Below are positions 10,150 through 19,632 of a stretch of DNA of 64,000 bases, piece after piece. The notes beneath the pieces were generated by a model that ran no database searches, had not been told where the DNA came from, and saw nothing but the letters and a program-made list of their open reading frames with translations. The position numbers were made by a program, and so were the translations under genes. The stretch comes from an uncultured Clostridia bacterium (lineage in GTDB: Bacteria > Bacillota > Clostridia > Oscillospirales > Oscillospiraceae): positions 1 to 64,000 of the forward strand of contig CAMFFO010000002.1 in NCBI GenBank assembly GCA_945949735.1, written 5' to 3'. Within the stretch, counting starts at the first letter, position 1. The number at the start of each line of letters is the position of its first letter.

Positions 10150-10196
10150 AAAATATCCCCCCAAGGATTCGTGAGGAATCATTGGGGGGATATTTT
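10150..10196. terminator. Strong perfect hairpin (possible bidirectional terminator)
   Basis: AAAATATCCCCCCAA / TTGGGGGGATATTTT 15-bp perfect inverted repeat with inner GATTC/GAATC. Confidence 0.55.
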
Positions 10197-10212
10197 GGCA
10201 TGAAGAAACGGT

Positions 10213-10722
10213 TTATTTGCCGGAGGGTTCCGGGAGGCGGGCTTTCTTTCCGGAGAGAGAGGCGGTTTTGGAGCGGGTGCGGGACAGGGAGGCATCCGTA
10301 AAGCTGCCTCGTTTCAGGGTGTAGCCCCCTTCCTTCAGCGCACGGCTCACTGCGTCGGAGAAGGCCTTGTCCAGGGAGCTGCGCTGCAGCAGGTGCCGGA
10401 ACTTCCGCAGGGTAGTCCGGTCCGGTACGGTTTCGGTAAGAAAATCAATGCCGGTAAATTTGCGCATACAGTAGCTGTCGTAAATGGCGTCCTCCGTGGC
10501 CGCATCGGACAGGCGGAACCAGGTTTGCAGCAGGTACATCCGGAGCATTTTCTCCGGCGCCATGGGCGGACGGCCCCGGCCGCCCTTGGGATAGTGGGGG
10601 CGTATGGCGTCCACCCATTCCTCCCAGGGGATCAGCTCCTCCATGGTATACAGGAATGCCTCCCGCCGGGTTTTCCGCTTGCGGAGGCTGTATTCAAAAT
10701 CACTGATGGTCTGCTGCTTCAT
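10213..10722 (-). pseudogene. Truncated IS5-family transposase (N-terminal DUF772 region)
   Basis: MKQQTISDFEYSLRKRKTRREAFLYTMEELIPWEEWVDAIRPHYPKGGRGRPPMAPEKMLRMYLLQTWFRLSD...TTLRKFRHLLQ; only about 169 aa, DDE catalytic region missing. Confidence 0.8.
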
Positions 10723-10800
10723 TCTTCCACCGCCATTCCTTAGAATTATCGACATTATAGCATAATTTTCGAAGAAATGGTAGAGGGAATTCGGTAGATT

Positions 10801-11045
10801 TTACAAAATGTGCTTATCGGGTTAGCTCAGCAAGGCGGAAAAGTGGTGTTTGCCGGGATGCTATCGTAGGGGCGGCTATTAGCCGCCCGCAGCCTTCCGG
10901 TTCTGACAGCACTGCGTTCTAACGGAAATACGTAAGAATTGGAACGTCTCGGGCGGCTAATAGCCGCCCCTACGGTGGCGTTTGCAATCCTTCAGGCACC
11001 AATTTATCTGGAAGCTGAGTCAAGCCGATAAGCATTTTACAAAAT
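10801..11045. repeat. MITE-like family C copy 1
   Basis: Outer inverted repeats tgcttatcgggttagctcagc / gctgagtcaagccgataagc; inner GTAGGGGCGGCTATTAGCCGCCC and GGGCGGCTAATAGCCGCCCCTAC. Confidence 0.8.
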
Positions 11046-11114
11046 ATGACAATCAGTTGTTCCTGACGATCTGGAATGTCCCTCAAAAGCAGTTTTTGGA
11101 AGGTGGCTGATTTG

Positions 11115-11516
11115 TCAGTATGAGGCTTCATCGATCATGGCGCATAAATCGATTTGACGATCGCTGCAGCAAAGTGTTATCCCGTTGCCATAACTGAATG
11201 ACACATTGATTGTTTTTCCCTTATAGGTTCCATAAAAGAAATAGTATGAGTTGTAAACGTTGAACCTGGGGTTATAACGTTCATAATCCACGCTTTCGAG
11301 AAACTCCTGAACACTGGAGTAGTAGTCGTGATCCAAATCGCTGTCGAAGCCCACATCGTGATCCCCTTCCCTTTCGCCGTGTCCCAGCGCAACATCCGGA
11401 TTGCGGATCATGGCTTTCAGGCAATCAATCACTGTGTATGGCTCAGAAATCCGATAGCGTTTCAAGACTTCACCGTTCTCAAAGGTACTCATTTTTTCAA
11501 GATGCAGCATCTGCAC
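11115..11516 (-). CDS. Hypothetical protein, last gene of the FHA/zinc-ribbon operon
   Basis: 133 aa, same strand and spacing as upstream genes; no family recognised. Confidence 0.55.
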   Translation of the reverse strand: MQMLHLEKMSTFENGEVLKRYRISEPYTVIDCLKAMIRNPDVALGHGEREGDHDVGFDSDLDHDYYSSVQEFLESVDYERYNPRFNVYNSYYFFYGTYKGKTINVSFSYGNGITLCCSDRQIDLCAMIDEASY

Positions 11517-11574
11517 AACTCCTTTCTGCGGGGAAATGTCCCAGTAGGAACGATTCCGAAACCATTTGCGTGGA

Positions 11575-12543
11575 TCAGCCGTGGGGCATGATGGTGCGGC
11601 GTACCCAGTTGGGGCCGGGACAGTTGTCCGTATAATTCAGATTCTGGATGTGATACCAGATCGTTCGCAGAACGCTCCCGGAAAGGACCAGAGGGTGGTC
11701 GGAGAAGGGATCGATGACCACATCCCGCCCGGTCTGCATGATCAGATTGAAAATGGGAAGGGGATAGTCATAGAGAAAGGCTCCCAGATTGGTACCGCCC
11801 TTGCAGGCCTCTTCCTCTGAGGTGAACAGCGGAAGCTGGAGTTCCAGATCTTCACGGTACTGAATCGAATTCAGATACGCACAGTCATATTTGACCGAAG
11901 AATTTCTCCGGGCGGGAATGGGTGGAATATACACCTTGGAGTCGGTTCCGTCCTCATTATAGTGAATCCCCAACCAGGAGTACATGGGCATAGTGGTCAG
12001 CAGCGTGCTTATCAGCGTAATGAGATCCTGATCACCGGTTTTGGCATAATCCGAAAGGGCTCTTTCCATCTGCTGTCCCACGATCCATGCGGCGTCCATG
12101 GGCTTTCTGTGGGTTTGCGGAATGTACTCCACCGCGAATTTCGTGACGCCTTGCACGTCAATGGTGTTGAAGCAGGGGATGGCATAACGGTTCCCGGGCC
12201 GCAGACGGATCCCGTTGAGCCAGACATTATACGCTCCGTCCAGGCTGACGACATACCAAGTGGTGTTGGGGGCGTCATAACTCAGCATGATGATGGTTCC
12301 TGCAAGCTGGGTGTCACTGTAGAAAATGTCATCCCTGTTTTTACCGATGAAGATCCTGTTCCGATCAAAGAAACGCAGCTGCATATCCTGATGGACAAAC
12401 AGATATACTTTTCTCTCCGCCTTATCACTTGCCGGAAAGGGCATGGGATCTGCCAGGGGAAAGCGTTCCGGCGCGGGTGCGGCCGGGGTGGTCGTCTCTT
12501 TCTGCACGGCTTTTGAACGTTTAAAATGAAAAAAGCTGCTCAT
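11575..12543 (-). CDS. FHA-like domain protein
   Basis: RKVYLFVHQDMQLRFFDRNRIFIGKNRDDIFYSDTQLAGTIIMLSYD...WYVVSLDGAYNVWLNGIRLRPGNRYAIPCFNTIDVQG resembles a divergent FHA fold. Confidence 0.6.
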   Translation of the reverse strand: MSSFFHFKRSKAVQKETTTPAAPAPERFPLADPMPFPASDKAERKVYLFVHQDMQLRFFDRNRIFIGKNRDDIFYSDTQLAGTIIMLSYDAPNTTWYVVSLDGAYNVWLNGIRLRPGNRYAIPCFNTIDVQGVTKFAVEYIPQTHRKPMDAAWIVGQQMERALSDYAKTGDQDLITLISTLLTTMPMYSWLGIHYNEDGTDSKVYIPPIPARRNSSVKYDCAYLNSIQYREDLELQLPLFTSEEEACKGGTNLGAFLYDYPLPIFNLIMQTGRDVVIDPFSDHPLVLSGSVLRTIWYHIQNLNYTDNCPGPNWVRRTIMPHG

Positions 12544-12596
12544 TGGGATTCTCCTCTCGTAAGGCCGCGTCTGACTGTGCGCAGACGCGGGACTTT

Positions 12597-12759
12597 AGGC
12601 AACACCGCACAATTGCGTCAGCGGATCTCAGCGGATCTTTTGCGCCATTTCTGCAGTTCCAAAAACGGGAAATACATACAGTATTCCCCCGTTTTTGAAA
12701 CTTTGAAATGGCACAAAATCTCTCGCTGAGCTTCCTTGCCGAATTATGCGGTGTTGCCT
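12597..12759. repeat. MITE-like palindrome, family D
   Basis: AGGCAACACCGCACAATT...CAAAAACGGG arm paired with CCCGTTTTTG...AATTATGCGGTGTTGCCT arm along nearly the whole length. Confidence 0.8.
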
Positions 12760-12772
12760 TTATTCTTTCGCT

Positions 12773-13261
12773 TTATCGATGCCGGCGAGAGCTGCCGTAC
12801 TTCATGCTGCTTCCGCATCTGGGGCATTTCATGTTTTCGTATCGGTCAAAATACACAAGGGAGCTTCCGCATTTCCAGCAGGGCGTGGGAATTTGAAGCA
12901 CTCTTTCATAAGACGCTTCGCTGTTAAAGCCGGACAGGTGGTACGAGTCAGTCCAGTCATCGTATTCCAGTTCCGCCCGTTTTCCCTTTTTGTGAATGTA
13001 TACCGCGATTCTTCCGCCAAAATGGATCTCATCGCAGTGCGGGCAATAGGCATACTCCCCGGATCTGGATAAATATACACTGTCCGGGGATCTCATCCTG
13101 TTCTGTAATTCCCGTCCATATTTCCCGGCGGCAATGGCTTGGGTGATTTCCGTGTGGTACTGCCAATACGATTGTCTGGAAAAGCCGGTTTCGCCGGAGG
13201 TAAAGCGATATTCACAGGAACAAAACGGGTTGGAGCAGCTGCACTCATGCAGTACGGCCAT
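12773..13261 (-). CDS. Cysteine-rich (zinc-binding) hypothetical protein
   Basis: CSCSNPFCSC...CPHC...CWKC...CPRC cysteine pairs. Confidence 0.6.
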   Translation of the reverse strand: MAVLHECSCSNPFCSCEYRFTSGETGFSRQSYWQYHTEITQAIAAGKYGRELQNRMRSPDSVYLSRSGEYAYCPHCDEIHFGGRIAVYIHKKGKRAELEYDDWTDSYHLSGFNSEASYERVLQIPTPCWKCGSSLVYFDRYENMKCPRCGSSMKYGSSRRHR

Positions 13262-13365
13262 CTGCGCGCCTCCTTTCCGCAGTTTTTGCGCTTCCTTTCA
13301 GCCTGCTCCAGCAGCGGGGCAGGGAAGCTGCCATGCGCCCATGCGACGCCCGGACTGATGCTCCG

Positions 13366-14226
13366 TTATCGGGGGATTTCCGCTAACTGCTCCACGATTC
13401 TCTCAATCATGGTTCCAACGTACTGTGCGTTAAAATCCATTGCGAAGTAATTCATACCAAGGCGTTCCTGGATTTGCACGGAATCCTGAAACAGATTGGA
13501 CAGGGAAGAATTACCGGCGTTGGACAGCTTCCGTTTGTAATCCTCGGCCTGCTCCGCAAGCTCCTGGAACATTCCTATGACGGTCTCCATATTTTCCGCG
13601 TTCGGATCATATGCCTCAAGGTTTTTCAGGGCGTCGCGGGTCAGCTGGGAGCATTCATCAAATCCTTCGATTGCCTCATCAATCTTATCCCGAAGCAGCA
13701 CATCCAGAATCGCGTGGGAGAATTTGTCCATCGCTTCGTGGTAAATCTCTTTGTTGTTCAGTATGGCGCGGACGAACGGCTCATAGCCTTCGTATTCCTT
13801 CAGACTGACGACCAGCTCCGCGTACTCCAGCTCCGGGCACAGTTCCACCGTGACCCCTGCCTGCTGTGCGGCGTTCAGGGCTTGCTCGTAGGCGGTGATC
13901 AACTCCGTGTCCACAATCGGATCAACGGCGTAATCCTCGGCCAGATAGGTATAGGGATGATCCCGGAAGAAGGTCAGATAGTCGTCGACAGCCTTCAGAA
14001 GGTCATATTCCGCCCGCGCGCTGACCAGCACATCGTAATTTGTCACCTTTTCCTTATTTTTGTCGGAAAGAGCGTTGTAAGCCTCTTCCGCTTCGACGAT
14101 CTGCGCCTCGCTCCCGAGGGATACCGTCCCGATAGCGTCTATCAGCGCAACGGTCTTTTTGGGAGTAGCGCAGCCGCAAAGCGTACAGCAAATCAGCGCG
14201 CAGATCAAAAACAGCTTCCATTTCAT
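13366..14226 (-). CDS. Predicted lipoprotein
   Basis: MKWKLFLICALICCTLCGCATPKK signal peptide with lipobox; helical body. Confidence 0.75.
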   Translation of the reverse strand: MKWKLFLICALICCTLCGCATPKKTVALIDAIGTVSLGSEAQIVEAEEAYNALSDKNKEKVTNYDVLVSARAEYDLLKAVDDYLTFFRDHPYTYLAEDYAVDPIVDTELITAYEQALNAAQQAGVTVELCPELEYAELVVSLKEYEGYEPFVRAILNNKEIYHEAMDKFSHAILDVLLRDKIDEAIEGFDECSQLTRDALKNLEAYDPNAENMETVIGMFQELAEQAEDYKRKLSNAGNSSLSNLFQDSVQIQERLGMNYFAMDFNAQYVGTMIERIVEQLAEIPR

Positions 14227-14393
14227 AGAATATCCTCTCCTTGCTTTCCTGTGTGGGGGGGGTAAAGTGAAGTTTGAATGTGGCGGCTCTTTCGGCGAAG
14301 CCCTCCTCTAGCCAACTGCGGAGGGATTGGCATTTTCGTGCGGATTCCCTCCGCGCGGCTGACAGACGCGTGGAAAATCTCCCGGCTTTCTTT

Positions 14394-15590
14394 TCAGGAT
14401 CTTCGGTAAAGCGTATAGGTCGCGCCGTCCTGGTAGTTATAGACTTCCAGCGTGTTTGGGCCTGTCAGCGTCAGCTCCATCACATTTGCCGAAATACTGC
14501 CTGTGTCATTGGTCCATACCAGAGTCGTGTCCCAGATGGCCCAGTAGATAGTCCCAATGGGCTTGGAAACCATGGAAATATTGGACGACATATAGAAGCT
14601 GCTCCAGGAATCCGGATCGTTCACGGTGAAGCTTATGTATTTGCCATAGTTCGAATCCCACCAGGTGCCAACCATCCATGCGTATTTACAGCCGCTGCTG
14701 GTGATTATGTTTTGCCCGAGACTCGTAAACCAGAGCTTTTCCAGCGCTTCCCTGTGCTCTTTCACAAACAGCGACGGCGCGGCGGTGTTGTACTCCGAGA
14801 ACAGCAGCTCCAGTTCCTCCCGGAACGGATAGCGGCCCTCCGTGAGCATCTCCATCAGGATCTGCCGCACGGTAAAATCATCGCTGTTCCAGCTGCCGCT
14901 GGCGGAATACAGCGGCTTGCTGCACAGCATACTGTATAGATCCGCGCTTTGCACCCGGGTCAGCTGAACCACAGAGCGCAGCTGCTTTGCCTGGGCAACA
15001 TCGGGATTTTTCAGTGTCTCTGTCAGGCAGCTTTTGATCGCCTTCCACGCGCTGTCCTTCGCGCCCGGATAGTCTTTCAGAAGGTTAAACTGCCGATAGG
15101 CGTCAATATATTGGCGCTGGGTCAGAAGATGGGTTCCGTAATCAAATCGAATTTCTGATTTCAGCGCCTGGGCGGCGGGGTCGGAGGAGGCTTTCTGCAG
15201 GAGCGCCAGCGCCTGGTTGTATTGCCCCTCCCCCGCCAGGCTTTCCGCCCAGCCCAACAGGGACGCAAGCTCCTTCTCACGGCTGTCGCGATAGGTTTCC
15301 ATGGAGGAAAAAGCGTCGTAAGCCAGGGCGTACTCTCCGCGCTCCAGCAGCGAGCAGGCGTTGAGGTATGCGCTGTAGCGGGGCCACAGGGCAAGCGCCG
15401 CGCACAGCGCAGCCAGAACGGCAGCGCAGAGAATCCACAACAGAATACGCCTTTTCCGGGAGGTGTCCCGAACCGGGCGGGAAAAGCCGCAGACAATGCA
15501 GACATCGCCTGCGTTCCGGGTTTCGCAATCCGGGCAGACCCATTCCGCATGACAGCTCCGGCGGCTGTTTTCACGGTATTCGCTTTCCAA
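14394..15590 (-). CDS. Zinc-ribbon membrane protein with TPR-like repeats
   Basis: WVCPDCETRNAGDVCIVCGFSRPVRDTSRK zinc ribbon, one TM, then LLERGEYALAYDAFSSM.. repeats and C-terminal beta-rich domain. Confidence 0.7.
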   Translation of the reverse strand: MESEYRENSRRSCHAEWVCPDCETRNAGDVCIVCGFSRPVRDTSRKRRILLWILCAAVLAALCAALALWPRYSAYLNACSLLERGEYALAYDAFSSMETYRDSREKELASLLGWAESLAGEGQYNQALALLQKASSDPAAQALKSEIRFDYGTHLLTQRQYIDAYRQFNLLKDYPGAKDSAWKAIKSCLTETLKNPDVAQAKQLRSVVQLTRVQSADLYSMLCSKPLYSASGSWNSDDFTVRQILMEMLTEGRYPFREELELLFSEYNTAAPSLFVKEHREALEKLWFTSLGQNIITSSGCKYAWMVGTWWDSNYGKYISFTVNDPDSWSSFYMSSNISMVSKPIGTIYWAIWDTTLVWTNDTGSISANVMELTLTGPNTLEVYNYQDGATYTLYRRS

Positions 15591-15631
15591 AATCAGTTCC
15601 TCATAGGGCTCTGTGCATCAATGACCCGTGG

Positions 15632-16504
15632 TTACAGCTCCGGAGGGGGCGAAAAGCTGCTTTTTGAGTCCCCTTCGGAAGTGGGCGTCCGAACGTCGCC
15701 CAAAACGTCATGGTACTCCTCTGTGTCGCGACCAATGTAATCATCCTCCGTGCGCGGCTTTCGTAACTCGTCGTAGAAGCCTGCCCATACCGTATCGTAG
15801 AGCGCGAAATAATACATCAGGCCTACGAGGTTGAAGGAAAGAAGATTCAGGACGTCCCATCCTAAAAATTTCATTCTCCGGACAAACATCTCCATTTTAT
15901 GTCCGTGAGTCAGTTCTGCGGAGCATTTCAGCGCATCCTCCGCGGAGATCCCGGGATTGTCATAGAGAACATAGGGCGCAAGCATATAGCTGAACTGTTT
16001 GACATAGCCGAACACGGGCACCAGCATCCACAGGCCGATACGCAGCTTGATCCAGAACATACCGGCCATGGTTCTGCCATAGTCATGCATACCCTCAAAA
16101 AGGGTGGCAACGTTAAGATCCTCATCCCGGTACAGGTGCAATCCGGCAATGTGTTCGCCATATTCAAAAATGTTGCCCAGAAAGATCTTATAAATGGCTT
16201 CGGCAATCAGGACGCCTCCCAGCGCAAACATGAGACCGAAAAGCCAGCCGATCAGGAAGGAAAGTACCCAGTTCACCAGCCAGACCACAATGAAAAAGGG
16301 AATCGTCTCTCCAATCCGAAGCACAGCTGCTTTGTGGGCCTGATGGAGGAGCTTGTCCTCGGGCACCAGCCCGGTTTTTCGGGTGGTTTTACGCATGGGC
16401 CGCTCCCTGCCGCATACGCGGCAGCTGCTTCCGGTGTTGATTGTCTCACATCTGGGGCATTTCCAACCTTTGGGGACACCTGTGTGTCTTGTTATAGACG
16501 GCAT
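15632..16504 (-). CDS. Zinc-ribbon multi-TM protein (DUF975-like)
   Basis: WKCPRCETINTGSSCRVCGRERPMRKTTRK zinc ribbon followed by several TM segments and YVKQFSYMLAPYVLYDNPGISAEDALKCSAELTHGHK. Confidence 0.7.
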   Translation of the reverse strand: MPSITRHTGVPKGWKCPRCETINTGSSCRVCGRERPMRKTTRKTGLVPEDKLLHQAHKAAVLRIGETIPFFIVVWLVNWVLSFLIGWLFGLMFALGGVLIAEAIYKIFLGNIFEYGEHIAGLHLYRDEDLNVATLFEGMHDYGRTMAGMFWIKLRIGLWMLVPVFGYVKQFSYMLAPYVLYDNPGISAEDALKCSAELTHGHKMEMFVRRMKFLGWDVLNLLSFNLVGLMYYFALYDTVWAGFYDELRKPRTEDDYIGRDTEEYHDVLGDVRTPTSEGDSKSSFSPPPEL

Positions 16505-16552
16505 TTTTCTTCCTCCTTCATGATATGGGCGCCCGCGTGGGCTGCCCGTTTC

Positions 16553-17143
16553 CTATTCCCTTGCCGGTTCTGTTTCCGCGTCCGTGGAGGGCGGTGTTTC
16601 CTCTGCCTCCGGGAGGGAGGCTTCCGCCTCTGTGGGAACCTCCGGTACCGGTTCCCACTGGGCATAGAGCGTCAGTGGTTCCCACAACGGAAGGTCAAAG
16701 GGATCCCCCGGATTGACGCCCATTCCGTTTCCCTCCGGCTTGGTATTCCAGCCTGTGAATCGCCAGCTTCCGGTATCCTGCAGGGTGGGAACCGTCTGCC
16801 CCCGGGAGATGGACGGGACATCCGCCCCCTGTTCGTCCGGAAGGTTCCGGTCAAAGCACACTGTGTACACCGGAGCCTTTGCGGCGGAAGTCGCCGCGCG
16901 CAGCTGCCTGAGCTGAAGGACACCGAGGATTTCGAGCGCACAGGTGATCACCGCGACGACGAGAATCACGGCCAGCAGCCCGGACGAGGAAGCGGGATTT
17001 TTGGGGCGGGCGACCGAATGCTCATCGATCCCGGGAATTTTGCCCGGGCGGCTGCAGGTGCGGCTTATAAACTCTGTCTGCCGGTGGCAATACCGACAGG
17101 TCTCTCCCGTGTCTGTTTTCCTGCCGCAGTGCGGACAAATCAT
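16553..17143 (-). CDS. Zinc-ribbon TM protein with InlB B-repeat-like domain
   Basis: MICPHCGRKTDTGETCRYCHRQ; TM; VPTLQDTGSWRFTGWNTKPEGNGMGVNPGDPFDLPLWEPLTLYAQW. Confidence 0.75.
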   Translation of the reverse strand: MICPHCGRKTDTGETCRYCHRQTEFISRTCSRPGKIPGIDEHSVARPKNPASSSGLLAVILVVAVITCALEILGVLQLRQLRAATSAAKAPVYTVCFDRNLPDEQGADVPSISRGQTVPTLQDTGSWRFTGWNTKPEGNGMGVNPGDPFDLPLWEPLTLYAQWEPVPEVPTEAEASLPEAEETPPSTDAETEPARE

Positions 17144-17280
17144 TTTGAATTCCCCCTCCCGAGGTGTGATGCGTCCATTGTACCAGCGCCGGTTTCCGGA
17201 TAGGGGATACCTTGTCGAAACCGTACAGAAAATGTAATCAATTTCAAAACGGGACCGCAGCCATCAAACGACGGGCGGGT

Positions 17281-17514
17281 AAGTTGTTGTTTAGCGGCTT
17301 TGCTCCAAAGTTTTCTGTCATTGCGAGACCAGTCCGCAGACTGGTCGTGGCAATCCCCCAGTTAGAGGGGAAATGTACCGAAAAGTACCAAAAAATAGGA
17401 GTTGCCGCGATTTTTGGTGGTAATCGTTACCTGGTTCCTTTCAACCGGGGGATTGCCACGCCACTTAAGCGCACTGGCTCGCAATGACAGCGTTAATTCG
17501 CTAAACAACAATTT
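17281..17514. repeat. MITE-like family A copy 4
   Basis: aagttgttgtttag ... ctaaacaacaattt; paired tgtcattgcgagaccagt / actggctcgcaatgacag. Confidence 0.85.
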
Positions 17515-17539
17515 CCATTTCTCCCACGGGAGTCTGGGG

Positions 17540-18274
17540 CTAATAGAGCGTGGGATACTCTTCACTGATCAATTCGGTGCAGTAGCCGCAGTAGGCGCTG
17601 TGCAGGGCATCGGAAAAGGTGCTGCCCACGGGGATCTCGCAGCCGTTGATCATCTGAATATGGGAGGGGCACAGCATATGAATGTTTTGCAGGTTCACAT
17701 AATAGCTGCGATGGCACTGGGCGAAAACAGTGGTGCCGCTCTGCTCCAGAAGATCTTTTGGGGACTGATAGGTTTCAAAGGAATAGGTTTGGGTCACCAC
17801 AAGGGTTTTCCGAAGATTCTTTTCCATGTACAGGATCTGGGAGCAGGGGATGATCCGGTGCTCCCGTCCTGCAATCAGATGGACGTAACGCTCGCGTTTG
17901 CGCTCCAGAGAGGCGACCAGACGGTTGATCACGGTGATCAGATGCAGGGGCACCAGATCCTTGGGCAGCAGGACACTGTGGGACAGCCGGTACATTTCCG
18001 GAACCACATTGTTTTCTTCACTTAACAGGATCGCCATGCAGTGCGGATTCTCGGCCCGTACCTTCAGAATGATATCCACGCCGCATTCGTGTTCCAGATT
18101 CTGGGATATGATTAGGATGTCGAAGGATTCCGTGTTGGTGCAGACGTCCTCCACCAGCCAGCCGGGCTTGCAGTAGGTCACAATCAGACTTTCCCGGGTG
18201 CATTCGATCTGACGCACCAGACCGGTGAGCCACTGAACGTATCTCCAATCGCTGTCGCAAATTCCGATTCGCAT
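17540..18274 (-). CDS. LytTR-type DNA-binding response regulator with atypical receiver
   Basis: MRIGICDSDWRYVQWLTGLV...; C-terminal LytTR (REHRIIPCSQILYMEKNLRKTLVVTQ...FAQCHRSYYVNLQNIHML). Confidence 0.8.
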   Translation of the reverse strand: MRIGICDSDWRYVQWLTGLVRQIECTRESLIVTYCKPGWLVEDVCTNTESFDILIISQNLEHECGVDIILKVRAENPHCMAILLSEENNVVPEMYRLSHSVLLPKDLVPLHLITVINRLVASLERKRERYVHLIAGREHRIIPCSQILYMEKNLRKTLVVTQTYSFETYQSPKDLLEQSGTTVFAQCHRSYYVNLQNIHMLCPSHIQMINGCEIPVGSTFSDALHSAYCGYCTELISEEYPTLY

Positions 18275-18430
18275 GGAATCCCTCCCTCCCGGGCGCATCC
18301 CGTCCCATAAATATGCCGCGACGACAGAAACAAAAAATGATCGCGTGGTAATCATTATTTTACTACGGAAGAACGATCAATTCAAAGAAGAAAGCATAAC
18401 TTGCAGCTTATTTGTCATAATTTGCATACT

Positions 18431-18609
18431 TGCTTATCGGCTCGACTGAGCTTCCGGATAAACTGGCGCCTGTAGGATTGCAAATGCCGCCCGAGACGTT
18501 CCGATTCTTACGTATTTCCGTTGAAACACAATGCCTTCAGAGCCGGCAGGCTGCGGGCGGCTGTTGGCCGCCCCTGCGATAGCATCCCGTCAAACACCGC
18601 TTTTCCACG
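18431..18609. repeat. MITE-like family C copy 2 (degenerate, truncated)
   Basis: gcttatcggctcgactgagcttcc... matches the reverse complement of the 10801-11045 element with substitutions. Confidence 0.7.
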
Positions 18610-18852
18610 GGAAGGAACCCAAGTGCTCCGGACAACCGGCTGTCTGCAGGGGGATGCTGGATTTCGTTACAATATTTTGGGTTTTCCGACAAGGAATTTC
18701 CCCGAAAGAGAAGGGAGCAGATACAATATACCCAACGGGTATCACCCCGGAAACCGGTCATCCGGAAATATTGGAAAGCCCCGATCCGGTAGCGGAGCCG
18801 AAGAAGAGTCTCCCTTCGTATCCAGGGATTTCCGGGAAATGAGGTTATGATT

Positions 18853-19605
18853 ATGAATCAGGGAAGCTATTCATACGCCAGCCGGGACGATGGACAGGGA
18901 AGCTACAAGGTGCAGTTTTCTTATAATGTGGATCTGGTGTTGTGCATCGACGGCACCAAAAGCATGGAGCCGGTCATTCAGATGGTGAAGGAGAACGCGA
19001 AAAGGCTTCCGGACGATATCCTGCGGGAGGCGGCGGAGAAGAACAAGCGGATCAACAGCCTGCGCATCAGGATCATCGTTTTCCGGGATTACCGGGAGGA
19101 CGGGGTGCACGCCATCGAAACCACGGATTTTCTGAACATGCCGGAGCAGAAGGATGCTTTCTGCAGCGCGGTAAATTCCATCGAGGCAATCGGCGGAGGG
19201 GACGAGCCGGAGGATGGCCTGGAGGCGCTGGCCTATGCCATGGCATCCAAATGGCGGTGGCCCTCGGGAGGTCAGAAGTGCCGCCAGATCATTGTGGTCT
19301 GGACCGACGCATCCACCCATAAGATCGGTTACGGAAGCGCCGCGCCGAATTATGACCCCAAGATGCCAAAGGATTTTGCGGAACTGACGCAGTGGTGGGG
19401 AGATGAGCAGGACAATCCCAAGGCAAAAATGCATTATTCCTCCAAACGGCTGCTGCTGTTCGCTCCGGATGCCAAATTCTGGAGCACCATCAGCGAGAAC
19501 TGGGATAATGTGATCCCTGTTAAGACCATTGCCGGACAGGGAATGCGGGAACGGGATTACGACGAAGTGCTGGAGCTGCTGGTCAATACCCTAACTGTAA
19601 ATTGA
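18853..19605 (+). CDS. vWA-domain protein (TerY-like)
   Basis: MIDAS-like VDLVLCIDGTKSMEPVIQMVKENAK...IRIIVFRDY...GGGDEPEDGLEALAYAM...IIVVWTDASTH. Confidence 0.85.
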   Translation: MNQGSYSYASRDDGQGSYKVQFSYNVDLVLCIDGTKSMEPVIQMVKENAKRLPDDILREAAEKNKRINSLRIRIIVFRDYREDGVHAIETTDFLNMPEQKDAFCSAVNSIEAIGGGDEPEDGLEALAYAMASKWRWPSGGQKCRQIIVVWTDASTHKIGYGSAAPNYDPKMPKDFAELTQWWGDEQDNPKAKMHYSSKRLLLFAPDAKFWSTISENWDNVIPVKTIAGQGMRERDYDEVLELLVNTLTVN

Positions 19606-19632
19606 TCTCTTTCGGAACTGCTGAGGATTCGT

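Noticed and set aside
10213-10722. Active IS element driving the MITEs
   Set aside because: Transposase is truncated before the catalytic core and its flanks do not carry the AAATTGTTGTTT ends in a matching arrangement
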